In this document: positions 36,197-43,947 of the stretch, piece after piece
Position numbering within the stretch: position 1 is the stretch's first letter
Layout: each line of letters starts with the position of its first letter
Assembly (NCBI GenBank): GCA_023400985.1
Contig: JAEXEN010000038.1
Coordinates: 62,001-126,000, forward strand
Source: Bacillota bacterium
Lineage (GTDB): Bacteria; Bacillota; Clostridia; Christensenellales; CAG-138
Direction: 5' to 3'
Length of the DNA: 64,000 nt
Translations under genes and position numbers: made by a program
Notes under the pieces: model-generated
Seen by the model: only the letters and a program-made list of their open reading frames with translations
The model's database searches: none
What the model was told of the DNA's origin: nothing

Positions 36197-36655
36197 TTAT
36201 TTACTGAGAAAATACATTAGGTTCACACAATCCGGCACGCTATCGTCGATGTATCCTGTGTCGGCAAAGCCTGCTTTCCGGTAAAGGTGAAGTGCGGCCC
36301 AATCTTCTTTGTTCACGCACACTTCAACGCAGTCGTATTTTCTTTCGTCGTGCAATGCGGCAAGGATAAGCCGAAGCGCCTCCGTACCGTAGCCTTTATT
36401 CTGATAATGCCGGTCGATCATAAACTGCTGCAGGTCGTAGCATGCAGGTTCTTCATTTAGATCCCGAACCAAAGCGACGCCTACTATTTCGTTGTCGCTG
36501 GCGATAGCGAACACCCTTGCATTGCAATTGCGGTATACATACCCTCTTGCAAGGATGCCGATCGGCTGGTCGAGAAAAAGCTGCTGTTCCTCGCTTACGG
36601 ATAAACGGGCAACTTCCGTCCAGTTTTCTTCGCTGATATCTTCAAGTCGAATCAT
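36197..36655 (-). CDS. GNAT-family N-acetyltransferase
   Basis: 152 aa. Acetyl-CoA binding motif HYQNKGYGTEALRLILAAL (motif A), then VCVNKEDWAALHLYRKAGFA. It resembles diamine/spermidine acetyltransferases of the SpeG/BltD type (LQQFMIDRHYQNKGYGTEAL), but the substrate is unproven. Convergent with ansA; GAAAGGAC precedes the start. Confidence 0.87.
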   Translation of the reverse strand: MIRLEDISEENWTEVARLSVSEEQQLFLDQPIGILARGYVYRNCNARVFAIASDNEIVGVALVRDLNEEPACYDLQQFMIDRHYQNKGYGTEALRLILAALHDERKYDCVEVCVNKEDWAALHLYRKAGFADTGYIDDSVPDCVNLMYFLSK

Positions 36656-36760
36656 AGTAAAGTCCTTTCAGATCCCTTACAAAGCATAACAAATAAAAAG
36701 ACGTGCCGCAAGCTCCCTGCCGCAGCGCGCCTGTTGCCGAGCCGGTTTTTCGTAACCGTC

Positions 36761-37213
36761 TTATTTTTCCAATCGGGTTTTCAATTCGCTCAGGTTTTGA
36801 TCCATGCGCCGCATCTGCGCGAGGGCGCTTTCCCGCTGCTCGAAAGAAAGCCCGTCGAGCATAGTCGTGAATATCATTTCAAAATCGATGTCGCACCAAC
36901 GGGCGTATTCTTCGCCTTTTTTGGTGAGCAAAATACGGATGCAGCGCGAATCCGCCTTGTCGCGCATGCGCTTAAGAAAGCCCGCGTTTTCAAGCCGCCG
37001 AAGCGAAACGCCTACCGAGGCCTTGCTGATACAAAGCGATGCGGCCAGCTCGTTTTGCGTGGGGCGGTTGAGGCTTCTGACGGCAAATAAAAGCTGTGGC
37101 TGGCCCGGATACAACCCGTACTTAGAGAGTGTGCGCTGCATGCAAATGGAATAGGTATGTTCCAAAGCCTGAAAGGCTCTTGAAAAATCGATAGCGCTCG
37201 TTTTTTCGCTCAT
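36761..37213 (-). CDS. MarR-family transcriptional regulator
   Basis: 150 aa winged helix. GLYPGQPQLLFAVRSLNRPT, QNELAASLCISKASVGVSLR, RLENAGFLKRMRDKADSRC-IRILLTKKGEEYA. Recognition helix and wing are typical. Its start lies 23 bases from the first large palindromic element. The target is unknown. Confidence 0.9.
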   Translation of the reverse strand: MSEKTSAIDFSRAFQALEHTYSICMQRTLSKYGLYPGQPQLLFAVRSLNRPTQNELAASLCISKASVGVSLRRLENAGFLKRMRDKADSRCIRILLTKKGEEYARWCDIDFEMIFTTMLDGLSFEQRESALAQMRRMDQNLSELKTRLEK

Positions 37214-37235
37214 GTAAAAACGCCTCCCGACGGCT

Positions 37236-37568
37236 TTTAAAGGTAAGGGGAGCCGAAGCCCTGCGCCTCAAAACTGCCAGTTCGGCGCATGTCTTTGTCA
37301 TCGTCGGTCGCCGTAACCCCACTACGGCTCCCTCCTCTTTCGCGACCTGCATCCAAACCGGCAGTTTTTAGGTCGCAGAGCTTAGAGGGTCGGAAAGCAT
37401 ATCAGCGTTGCGGCGCCGGACGCAGACGTAGCGTCTGGCAGAGCCGGAGCCCTCACGGGCCAAGCCTGCGGCCTTGCGTGCGGTGCCTACGGCGAGTACC
37501 GGCAACACGGCAGTGGCGTGCTTTCCGGCCCTCTAAACCGCAGGGGTTCGACTCCCCTTGCCTTAAAG
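37236..37568 (+). repeat. Three-stem palindromic element, copy 1
   Basis: A 29-base outer arm (37237-37265) pairs with 37539-37567 (25 of 29 positions). It encloses hairpin A (AAAACTGCC 37270-37278 / GGCAGTTTT 37360-37368) and hairpin B (37382-37399 / 37519-37536, 17 of 18 with one G-T). The B loop contains a core from TAGCGTCTGG to GCGTGCGGTG (about 37429-37484) that recurs inverted at 49524-49849. Inside it are small hairpins such as GCCC-TCAC-GGGC. The A loop also shares CTTTGT...CCGTA..CCC.CTACG with copy 2. Confidence 0.85.
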
Positions 37569-37642
37569 AGTTGATTTCGAGAATACTATATCATATGGAG
37601 CAAATCCCAGTCGAGCGAAAAAGGATGCGGATAAAAACGGAT

Positions 37643-37672
37643 TTGCGTATATTATGTCTGCTGTGATAAAAT
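37643..37672 (+). promoter_or_regulatory. Possible glgP promoter
   Basis: TTGCGT (37643-37648), 18-bp spacer, TAAAAT (37667-37672). Confidence 0.5.
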
Positions 37673-37714
37673 GCATTTCGGCAAATGCCGTATTAAAGGA
37701 ACGGAGATCAATAC

Positions 37715-40081
37715 ATGATTAACAGCAACGCCATTATGCGGCGCATGGAGGAGGAGCTCAAGGGGCATTACCAGCTTGAACTGCACGAGGCAAGCACCGT
37801 CCAGCTCCATAACGCGCTTGGCGAGGCCGTTATGCTTGAAATAGCAAACGACTGGCGGGAGAGCCGGCGCGTACACGAACGCGTTCGGCGCGTCTATTAC
37901 TTTTCCGCGGAATACCTGATGGGGCGCATGGTGTTCAACAACCTCTACTGCCTTAACGTCATCGACGAGATACGCGAGCTGTTCCGCGCGCGCGGCGCGG
38001 ACCTTTGCGCCATGGAGGATATCGAGGACGACGCGCTCGGCAACGGGGGCCTTGGTCGCCTTGCAGCCTGTTATTTGGATAGCGCGGCGACCATGAACAT
38101 ACCGCTCGAGGGTTATGGCCTTCGCTACAAGTTCGGCCTTTTCAAGCAGTATTTTGCGGACGGCTTTCAGGTGGAAAAGGCGGACGATTGGCAGCGTTTC
38201 GGCGATCCTTGGAGCAGACGGCGCGACGATAAGACCGTCACGGTCGAGTTTGCCGATCAAAAGGTGCTTGCCGTGCCCTACGACATGCCGATCATCGGCT
38301 ATAAAACAAAAAACATAGGTACGCTTCGCCTCTGGCAGAGCGAACCTATGGAGGAGTTCGATTTCGCGCTCTTCAACGATCAGGAATACGCGCGCGCCAT
38401 CGAAGAAAAGAATTCCGTAGAGGATATCACCCGCGTTCTCTATCCCAACGACAGCACCGACGCGGGCAAAAAATTGAGGCTCAAGCAGCAGTATTTCCTT
38501 TCGAGCGCATCCTTACAGGATATCATGCGCCGTTATGTGCGCGTGCGCGGCAGGGATTTCTCCGCGTTCGCGGCGCATTGCGCCATCCAGCTCAACGACA
38601 CGCATCCCGCCGTTTCCATCCCCGAGCTCATAAGGCTTCTTATGAAGGAGGGCATGGACTTCGAGGCGGCGCTCAGGATAGCGCGGGATACTTTCAATTA
38701 CACCAATCACACCATCATGGGCGAGGCGCTCGAAAAGTGGGATATGGGGCTTCTCAACAGCGTCATTCCCGAGATCGGCGCCATCATCGTGAAGATCGAC
38801 GAAGCGCTTCATGCGGAGCTAAGCGAGGCCAAAACGGCCGCGGACCGCATCGAGCGGATGCGCATCATCGAGAACGGCCGCGTGCATATGGCAAGGCTTG
38901 CATGCTACGCCGCCACCTATGTGAACGGCGTGGCGAAGATCCATACGGAGATCCTCAAAAACGACGTGTTTGCCGACTGGTATGCGGTGTACCCCGAGCG
39001 CTTCAAAAGCGTTACCAACGGCATCACCCAGCGCCGTTGGCTGGGGCTTTGCAACCCCGAGCTTACAGGCTTTCTCTCGGAAAAGATCGGCGACGGCTTT
39101 TTGACCGATCTCAACGAGATCTCGCGGTTCCGCGGGTATATCGACGAGGATGCCGTGCGCCGCTTCAACGAGATCAAGCATCTCAAGAAGAAGCAGCTTG
39201 CCGCTGTCATCAAGGAAAAGGAAGGGGTCTTATTGCCGCATTCGTTTTTGTTCGATGTGCAGGTGAAGCGCATGCACGAGTACAAGCGCCAGCTTTTGAA
39301 CGCGTTTTCCATTTTGGATATCTATTTTTCGCTCAAGGACGGTACGCTTAAAGATTTTACGCCGACCGCCTTCATTTTCGGCGCGAAAGCCGCGCCCGGA
39401 TATGTTCGTGCAAAGGCCGTCATCAAATATGTCAACGAGGCCGCAAAATTCATCAACGCCGATCCCGACATGCAGGATAAGCTCCGCGTGGTGTTCGTGC
39501 AAAACTACAATTGTTCGTATGCCGAGCATATTATATCCGCGGCGGATGTATCCGAACAGATATCGCCTGCGGGCACCGAGGCGAGCGGCACGGGCAACAT
39601 GAAGTTCATGCTTAACGGCACGGTGACGCTCGGCACCTACGACGGAGCAAATATCGAGATCGTGGAGCAAGCGGGAGCCGAGAACAACTACATCTTCGGC
39701 GCGACGGTGGAGGACATCGCCCGCATAAAGGGAAGCTATCGCCCGCGCGATCTTTACGAGCGCGATGCACGCATCCGCCGTGTGGTGGATACGCTTATCG
39801 ACGGAACATTCTCCGACGGCGGCACGGGGAGCTTTCAGGAGCTCTATTCATCGCTTCTCAACGGTGCAAGCTGGCACGCGCCCGACCATTATTATGTTTT
39901 GCTCGACCTAATGCCGTATGTGGACGCGAAGCTTTGCGCAAACCGCGAATACCGCGACAGCCTCGCATTCGGCCGCAAGTGCCTTTTGAACACCGTGGCC
40001 GCAGGCAAATTTTCAAGCGACCGCGCCGTAAAGCAGTATGCTTCGGAAATATGGCATGTGGCAGAGATCGGGGAGAAGTAA
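37715..40081 (+). CDS. glgP: Glycogen/starch (alpha-glucan) phosphorylase
   Basis: 788 aa, GT35. RVYYFSAEYLMGRMVFNNL, DDALGNGGLGRLAACYLDSA, NDTHPAVSIPELIRLLM, KSVTNGITQRRWL, VQVKRMHEYKRQLLNAF, and the PLP-lysine region TEASGTGNMKFMLNG followed by TLGTYDGANIEI. It releases glucose 1-phosphate from stored glucan. Length is normal. No other glycogen genes are in the window. It meets the ComEC-like gene tail-to-tail with only two bases between stops. Confidence 0.96.
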   Translation: MINSNAIMRRMEEELKGHYQLELHEASTVQLHNALGEAVMLEIANDWRESRRVHERVRRVYYFSAEYLMGRMVFNNLYCLNVIDEIRELFRARGADLCAMEDIEDDALGNGGLGRLAACYLDSAATMNIPLEGYGLRYKFGLFKQYFADGFQVEKADDWQRFGDPWSRRRDDKTVTVEFADQKVLAVPYDMPIIGYKTKNIGTLRLWQSEPMEEFDFALFNDQEYARAIEEKNSVEDITRVLYPNDSTDAGKKLRLKQQYFLSSASLQDIMRRYVRVRGRDFSAFAAHCAIQLNDTHPAVSIPELIRLLMKEGMDFEAALRIARDTFNYTNHTIMGEALEKWDMGLLNSVIPEIGAIIVKIDEALHAELSEAKTAADRIERMRIIENGRVHMARLACYAATYVNGVAKIHTEILKNDVFADWYAVYPERFKSVTNGITQRRWLGLCNPELTGFLSEKIGDGFLTDLNEISRFRGYIDEDAVRRFNEIKHLKKKQLAAVIKEKEGVLLPHSFLFDVQVKRMHEYKRQLLNAFSILDIYFSLKDGTLKDFTPTAFIFGAKAAPGYVRAKAVIKYVNEAAKFINADPDMQDKLRVVFVQNYNCSYAEHIISAADVSEQISPAGTEASGTGNMKFMLNGTVTLGTYDGANIEIVEQAGAENNYIFGATVEDIARIKGSYRPRDLYERDARIRRVVDTLIDGTFSDGGTGSFQELYSSLLNGASWHAPDHYYVLLDLMPYVDAKLCANREYRDSLAFGRKCLLNTVAAGKFSSDRAVKQYASEIWHVAEIGEK

Positions 40082-40083
40082 CG

Positions 40084-41061
40084 CTATTTCTCCGTGTCCA
40101 CCTTTACTCCATCCGCCGTAAACGTTACATGGATCGTGCCGTCTTGGTCCGTGCGGTGTGCTTCTATGCCGCGCGCAGCATAGCGTTCAAGCGTCTCTTT
40201 GTGCGGGTGGCCGTAGCTGTTATCGAGCCCGCAGGAGATCAGGGCGATTCTCGGGTTTACCGCGTCCAAAAACGTTTCCGAGCCGGAGGTGCGAGAGCCG
40301 TGATGACCCGCTTTGAGCACTGTCGCACGGAAAACGGATCCATCGCAGCTTGAAAGCATTTGCTCCTCCGCGGCTTCCTCCGCGTCGCCCGTGAGAAGGA
40401 TGGAGGAGTTGCCGAAGGATACGTGAAGCACCACGCTCCAATCGTTGAGCGATTCCTGATCGTAATCGCCGTCTTTCATTGGGGAAAGGATGCGCACGGT
40501 GACTTCGTCGCTCCATGGCATATAAGTTTCGCCGCTTGCCTCCGCGCGTTTTACGGAAACGTTTTGCTCTTCGAGCGCATCCACCATCTTTTCAAAGGTT
40601 GCGGTAGTATGCGCTATATCCGGCATGTAGAACGTGCCGATCTCGTAGGCGTTTATGACCTTGCTCATAGCGCCTATATGGTCGCTGTGCGGGTGCGTGG
40701 CCACCACAACGTCAAGCTTTGTGACGCCTTGCGACTTCAAAAACGCATCGATCTTATCGAACTCGCTTGCCTCGCCCGCATCCACGAGCATCGTTTTGCC
40801 GGAAGGGGAGAGCAAAAAAATAGAATCGCCCTGCCCGACGTCGAGCATGTACACGTCCATTGCACCGGGCGGCGCACTCACGGGCTGCGCCGAAGCGGCT
40901 GATAAAGGGGACGGAGTGGGATAAAAATCGGAAGCCGGCGTACCGGCCGATGCGGCATGATATACGGCGAACAAAACGCATAAAAATACGATCACAGCGA
41001 CGACGGCTGTGGTTCGATACTTTCCTTTGCCGGAGCGGCGTTTTTGAGACAAAAGACTCAC
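40084..41061 (-). CDS. ComEC/Rec2-like secreted metallo-beta-lactamase-fold hydrolase
   Basis: 325 aa. An N-terminal membrane anchor (about 17-38), a Ser/Ala/Pro linker, then an MBL fold: MLDVGQGDSIFLLSPSGKTM, THPHSDHIGAMSKV (zinc ligands), LTGDAEEAAEEQML, KAGHHGSRTSGSETFL. It corresponds to the detached C-terminal domain of ComEC, without the competence channel. A role as extracytoplasmic nuclease or phosphodiesterase is possible but unproven. Confidence 0.85.
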   Translation of the reverse strand: MSLLSQKRRSGKGKYRTTAVVAVIVFLCVLFAVYHAASAGTPASDFYPTPSPLSAASAQPVSAPPGAMDVYMLDVGQGDSIFLLSPSGKTMLVDAGEASEFDKIDAFLKSQGVTKLDVVVATHPHSDHIGAMSKVINAYEIGTFYMPDIAHTTATFEKMVDALEEQNVSVKRAEASGETYMPWSDEVTVRILSPMKDGDYDQESLNDWSVVLHVSFGNSSILLTGDAEEAAEEQMLSSCDGSVFRATVLKAGHHGSRTSGSETFLDAVNPRIALISCGLDNSYGHPHKETLERYAARGIEAHRTDQDGTIHVTFTADGVKVDTEK

Positions 41062-41134
41062 CTCACATAACTTCTATATATTGTACACGAAATCCTTGTG
41101 AAACACCATACTTAGGCGATGTATGTTTTCTCTA

Positions 41135-41163
41135 TTGACTTTCAAGCCGCAAACGAATAAACT
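41135..41163 (+). promoter_or_regulatory. Promoter of the acyl carrier protein-like gene
   Basis: TTGACT (41135-41140), 17-bp spacer, TAAACT (41158-41163). Confidence 0.65.
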
Positions 41164-41232
41164 GTGGAATGTCATGAACGCATGGCATTTGGCATTATTT
41201 AAAATATAACGGTTTTTTCGGAGGAATTATGC

Positions 41233-41457
41233 ATGGACAGCTTTGAAAGGGTGCGCGCGATCATCCATGAAACAACGGGCATTCCCGTGGAGCTCATCAC
41301 GCCGGAATCGACGGCGGCGCAACTGAACATCGGAACTTTGGACATGACGGAACTGCTGCTCAATTTGGAAGAAGAGTTCGATGTGATCATCGAGGAAGAG
41401 GATAGCATCTCAAGTGTACGGGATATCATGAACTGCTTGGAGATGTGCGTTGCCTAG
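41233..41457 (+). CDS. Acyl carrier protein-like protein lacking the phosphopantetheine serine
   Basis: 74 aa with the four-helix ACP pattern: FERVRAIIHETTGIPVELIT, then ELLLNLEEEFDVIIEEED and SISSVRDIMNCLE. Where ACPs have (G)DSLD, this reads IGTLDMTEL (residues 36-44), so the attachment Ser is Thr. Either it is not modified by holo-ACP synthase or it acts without a prosthetic group. CGGAGGAATTATGC precedes the start, it has its own promoter, and no fatty-acid genes are adjacent. Confidence 0.8.
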   Translation: MDSFERVRAIIHETTGIPVELITPESTAAQLNIGTLDMTELLLNLEEEFDVIIEEEDSISSVRDIMNCLEMCVA

Positions 41458-41555
41458 CGTATTTTCGCCCCATGCCTGCCGCGCGGCTTCCGTGCGGCGG
41501 GTTTTTTGTAAACATGCATAAAAATGGCGTGAAAACGGGCGGAACCGCTTGCATT

Positions 41556-41583
41556 TTGCAGGTGAATTGTGGTTCAATAATAT
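41556..41583 (+). promoter_or_regulatory. Possible promoter of the ATP synthase operon
   Basis: TTGCAG (41556-41561), 16-bp spacer, TAATAT (41578-41583). Confidence 0.45.
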
Positions 41584-41598
41584 AAGAATTAACAAAAT

Positions 41599-41669
41599 GT
41601 GGGGCAGACGCTTGTCTGACGACAAGATTGTTCCGATAGTAATAAAGAGTTTCGGAAATGCGACCCCAC
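41599..41669 (+). promoter_or_regulatory. Structured leader of the ATP synthase operon
   Basis: GTGGGG (41599-41604) pairs with CCCCAC (41664-41669) and encloses two hairpins: CTTGTC-TGAC-GACAAG (41611-41626) and TTCCGA/TCGGAA (41632-41637 / 41652-41657). CAGAC-GCTT-GTCTG is an alternative to the first hairpin. The closing stem ends three bases before the AGGAGGG of the first gene, so it could influence translation. Confidence 0.5.
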
Positions 41670-41684
41670 TTTAGGAGGGACGGT

Positions 41685-42008
41685 ATGGCGGGTGCGATCA
41701 TAGGTGTGGTTTGCGGCGCTGTGGAGCTGTATCTGCTCGCGCGCGTCGTGCGCTCGGTCTCCGAATCCGGCGCTCAGGGCTCGGTGTGGCTTCTCGTGCT
41801 CGCAAAGGTCGCGCTGCTCATCTTAGCCTTTGTCGCCGTGATCCTCTTTTTCCGCGAGGATATTTTGTATTGCGGCATAGGCATCTCGGGCGTGCTCGTG
41901 ATAGGCTCCGTGGTGATATTCGCGAGGAACAACGCAAAGCTTAAGCAGCCGGAACAAGTAAAGCGAACACAGGAAAACGATAAGGGAGGAAACGTCGGTC
42001 ATGAATGA
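41685..42008 (+). CDS. Small membrane protein at the AtpI position of the ATP synthase operon
   Basis: 107 aa with three hydrophobic segments (about 3-22, 35-58, 62-82) and a charged tail (NNAKLKQPEQVKRTQENDKG). Position first in the operon and length suggest an AtpI-like assembly factor for the c-ring, but sequence resemblance is weak. ATG at 41685 follows TTTAGGAGGGACGGT; the ORF overlaps atpB by 8 bases. Confidence 0.6.
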   Translation: MAGAIIGVVCGAVELYLLARVVRSVSESGAQGSVWLLVLAKVALLILAFVAVILFFREDILYCGIGISGVLVIGSVVIFARNNAKLKQPEQVKRTQENDKGGNVGHE

Positions 42009-42936
42009 CTGGGTACGCATCGCAGCAATCGTCGTGTGCGTTGCGCTCGGCGTGTTTTTGCTCGTCAAATGGCGCGGGATAAAACCCGTCGAAAAAGAGG
42101 ACGAGCAGTATAAGGCGGTTAAGAAAAAGCGCAACAAGTTCCGCAACTTCGGCATTCTGTCGCTTTGGGTCGCATGCGGCCTTTTCTTCGGGCTCGTCAA
42201 CGAGCCCTCCGGCGAAGGGCTGCACGTTTCGCTCTCGTCTCCCCGCGTACAGCTTTTTGGGCTGGATCTCAATATGTCCATCGTTTTGAGTGTGGCTGCG
42301 TCGCTGTTGATCGTCATCGCGGCGGTCCTGATCCGCATTTTTGCCATGCCCAAGTTTACCGATAGCCCAAAGGGTATCCAAAATGTACTCGAAACGATGG
42401 TGGAAGCACTTGACGGTTATGTGAAGGAAAAGTCGGGGCTCGACAACGAAAACCTCAATGCGTATTTCCTCACGCTCGGCATCCTTTTGATCGCGAGCGC
42501 ATGCCTGGAGCTGCTGAGCTTCCGTCCGCCCATCGCCGACCTTACGGTAACGGGCTCCATGGCCATATGCACGTTCTTTCTCATCAACTATTACGGTATC
42601 AAGCGCAACGGCCTTGGCGGCAGGTTCAGGCAATATACGAAGCCTACCGCGGTCGTGGCGCCGTTTAAGCTTTTGACCGATATCGCTATTCCCGTGTCGC
42701 TGGCCTGCCGCCTTTTCGGCAACATGCTCGGCGGCATGGTGGTCATGCATCTTCTCTACATGGCGCTCGGTTCGTTCGGCGTCGGCATTCCGGCCGTGGC
42801 GGGTCTCTACTTCAATGCGTTTCACCCCGTGATACAGGCGTTCATCTTCATCACGCTTTCTCTGACGTTTATCGGCGAGGCCGCGGAAACGGAAGAGGAG
42901 CACCATGAGGCGCACGCCGTTAAGCAAAAAGCGTAA
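42001..42936 (+). CDS. atpB: ATP synthase Fo subunit a
   Basis: 311 aa. Five or six membrane segments. The essential Arg lies in IPVSLACRLFGNMLGGMVV; helix-loop blocks RPPIADLTVTGSMAICTFFL and HPVIQAFIFITLSLTFIGEA. It forms the ion half-channels next to the c-ring. It has a longer N terminus than E. coli (KWRGIKPVEKEDEQYKA precedes the first usual helix) and a His/Glu-rich tail (ETEEEHHEAHAVKQKA). Confidence 0.95.
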   Translation: MNDWVRIAAIVVCVALGVFLLVKWRGIKPVEKEDEQYKAVKKKRNKFRNFGILSLWVACGLFFGLVNEPSGEGLHVSLSSPRVQLFGLDLNMSIVLSVAASLLIVIAAVLIRIFAMPKFTDSPKGIQNVLETMVEALDGYVKEKSGLDNENLNAYFLTLGILLIASACLELLSFRPPIADLTVTGSMAICTFFLINYYGIKRNGLGGRFRQYTKPTAVVAPFKLLTDIAIPVSLACRLFGNMLGGMVVMHLLYMALGSFGVGIPAVAGLYFNAFHPVIQAFIFITLSLTFIGEAAETEEEHHEAHAVKQKA

Positions 42937-42978
42937 GCTAAAAAGGATACAGAAAGAAAAATCTTGGAGGTACGTACA

Positions 42979-43209
42979 ATGGATATCGGTCTTGTGGCAA
43001 TCGGTGCGGCGCTCGCCGTGTTTACGGGCGTAGGCGCGGGTATCGGCATGGGCATCGCGACAGGCAAAGCGAGCGAGGCGACCGCGCGCCAGCCGGAAGC
43101 GTCCGGTAAAATCAACTCGATCCTCATCCTGGGCCTTGCGCTCACGGAATCGACCGCAATTTACGGCTTCGTTACGGCGCTTATGATCATTTTCACGATG
43201 GGCGCGTAA
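42979..43209 (+). CDS. atpE: ATP synthase Fo subunit c
   Basis: 76 aa double-helix hairpin. The loop ARQPEASGKI (about 37-46) contacts the central stalk. The ion-binding Glu lies in ALTESTAIY (helix 2), which keeps the E-S-T-x-x-Y seen in sodium-binding rings. In helix 1 the position of the sodium-liganding Gln (GxGQG in Ilyobacter) is Met (GIGMG). Ion choice is therefore unclear. Start at 42979 behind GGAGG. Confidence 0.95.
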   Translation: MDIGLVAIGAALAVFTGVGAGIGMGIATGKASEATARQPEASGKINSILILGLALTESTAIYGFVTALMIIFTMGA

Positions 43210-43230
43210 ACCGCGTTCGGGAGGGATTCC

Positions 43231-43707
43231 ATGGAATTTAAATTACTGGACTTTGTGCAGTATATACTCAACCTCATCGTGCTCTTCCTTATCCTGCGCG
43301 CTGTTTTGTACAAGCCCGTCAAGAAGTTTATGAAGGCGCGGCAGGACAGAATACAAAAGCAGCAGGACGACGCCAAGACGGCGCTCGAGGCGGCTCAGGG
43401 AGAAAAGCAGCAGTATGAGGCGCTTTTGAGCGATTCCCGCGCCGAGGCCGGAAAGCTTATGGAGCAGAGCCGGGCCGATGCGGAAAAGAGCGCGAGCGAG
43501 ATTATCCGTGAGGCGCAGGAACAAGCAAGGCAGATCCTTGCTGAAGCGCGCGAGCGCGCTGAGGCCGAACGCGCGGAAGCGCTTGCGGGCGTTCGCGGCG
43601 AGGCCGCGGGCATTTCGCTGGAGCTTGCGTCCAAGATTCTCGCCCGCGAGGTGAGCGCTTTGGACAACGCGCGCCTCATCGACGAATACTTCAGCAAGGT
43701 GGGCTGA
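43231..43707 (+). CDS. atpF: ATP synthase Fo subunit b
   Basis: 158 aa. N-terminal membrane segment (LLDFVQYILNLIVLFLILRA, about 4-23) followed by a long, charged, Ala/Glu/Lys/Arg-rich coiled coil (to about 135), the peripheral stalk. The end LELASKILAREVSALDNARL is the usual delta-contact region. GGGAGG precedes the start. Confidence 0.93.
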   Translation: MEFKLLDFVQYILNLIVLFLILRAVLYKPVKKFMKARQDRIQKQQDDAKTALEAAQGEKQQYEALLSDSRAEAGKLMEQSRADAEKSASEIIREAQEQARQILAEARERAEAERAEALAGVRGEAAGISLELASKILAREVSALDNARLIDEYFSKVG

Positions 43708-43709
43708 GT

Positions 43710-43937
43710 ATGGCGCTGAATGGAAAGCTTTATATCGCCGGCCCGTTTGAAAAGCCCGAGATCGATAAGGTCACGGAGCAGTTCACACGCCTTTTGGGGC
43801 AACCCGTCACGTTTGAAGTAAAGCGTGACGAGAGCCTCATAGGGGGCTTTTTGGCGATGGTAGACGGCAGGGTCTACGACTCGAGCATCGCGGTGCAGCT
43901 CAAGGAAATGAGCCGCTACATGCTCGATAGGGAGTAG
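43710..43937 (+). CDS. atpH: ATP synthase delta subunit reduced to its C-terminal domain
   Basis: 75 aa, against about 175-180 in standard delta subunits. The whole sequence aligns with the delta C-terminal domain: EIDKVTEQFTRLLGQPVTFE, then RDESLIGGFLAMVDGRVYDS-SIAVQLKEMSRYML (pattern D.SLIGG......VYD.S...QL). The N-terminal six-helix domain that caps the F1 alpha subunits is absent. No frameshifted remnant fits, because atpF ends two bases upstream with an intact b C terminus. It is in the normal atpH slot between atpF and atpA. Confidence 0.85.
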   Translation: MALNGKLYIAGPFEKPEIDKVTEQFTRLLGQPVTFEVKRDESLIGGFLAMVDGRVYDSSIAVQLKEMSRYMLDRE

Positions 43938-43947
43938 GAGTAAGCAC

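Larger units (their letters stand above)
37214..37714. other. Gene-free region carrying the first palindromic element
   Basis: 501 bases between divergent genes. 37236-37568 is a structured element described separately. The rest is AT-rich and holds a likely glgP promoter and a GCATTT/AAATGC hairpin at 37672-37687. Confidence 0.7.

Noticed and set aside
37539..37569. tRNA gene end (T-arm-like sequence)
   Set aside because: No matching acceptor 5' strand, D-arm or anticodon arm lies upstream; the sequence is an arm of the palindromic element.
37289..37666. 125-aa plus-strand ORF
   Set aside because: It lies across the palindromic element. The related minus-strand reading at copy 2 gives a similar SRSP-type peptide only because the DNA core is shared. 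No ribosome binding site or codon bias.
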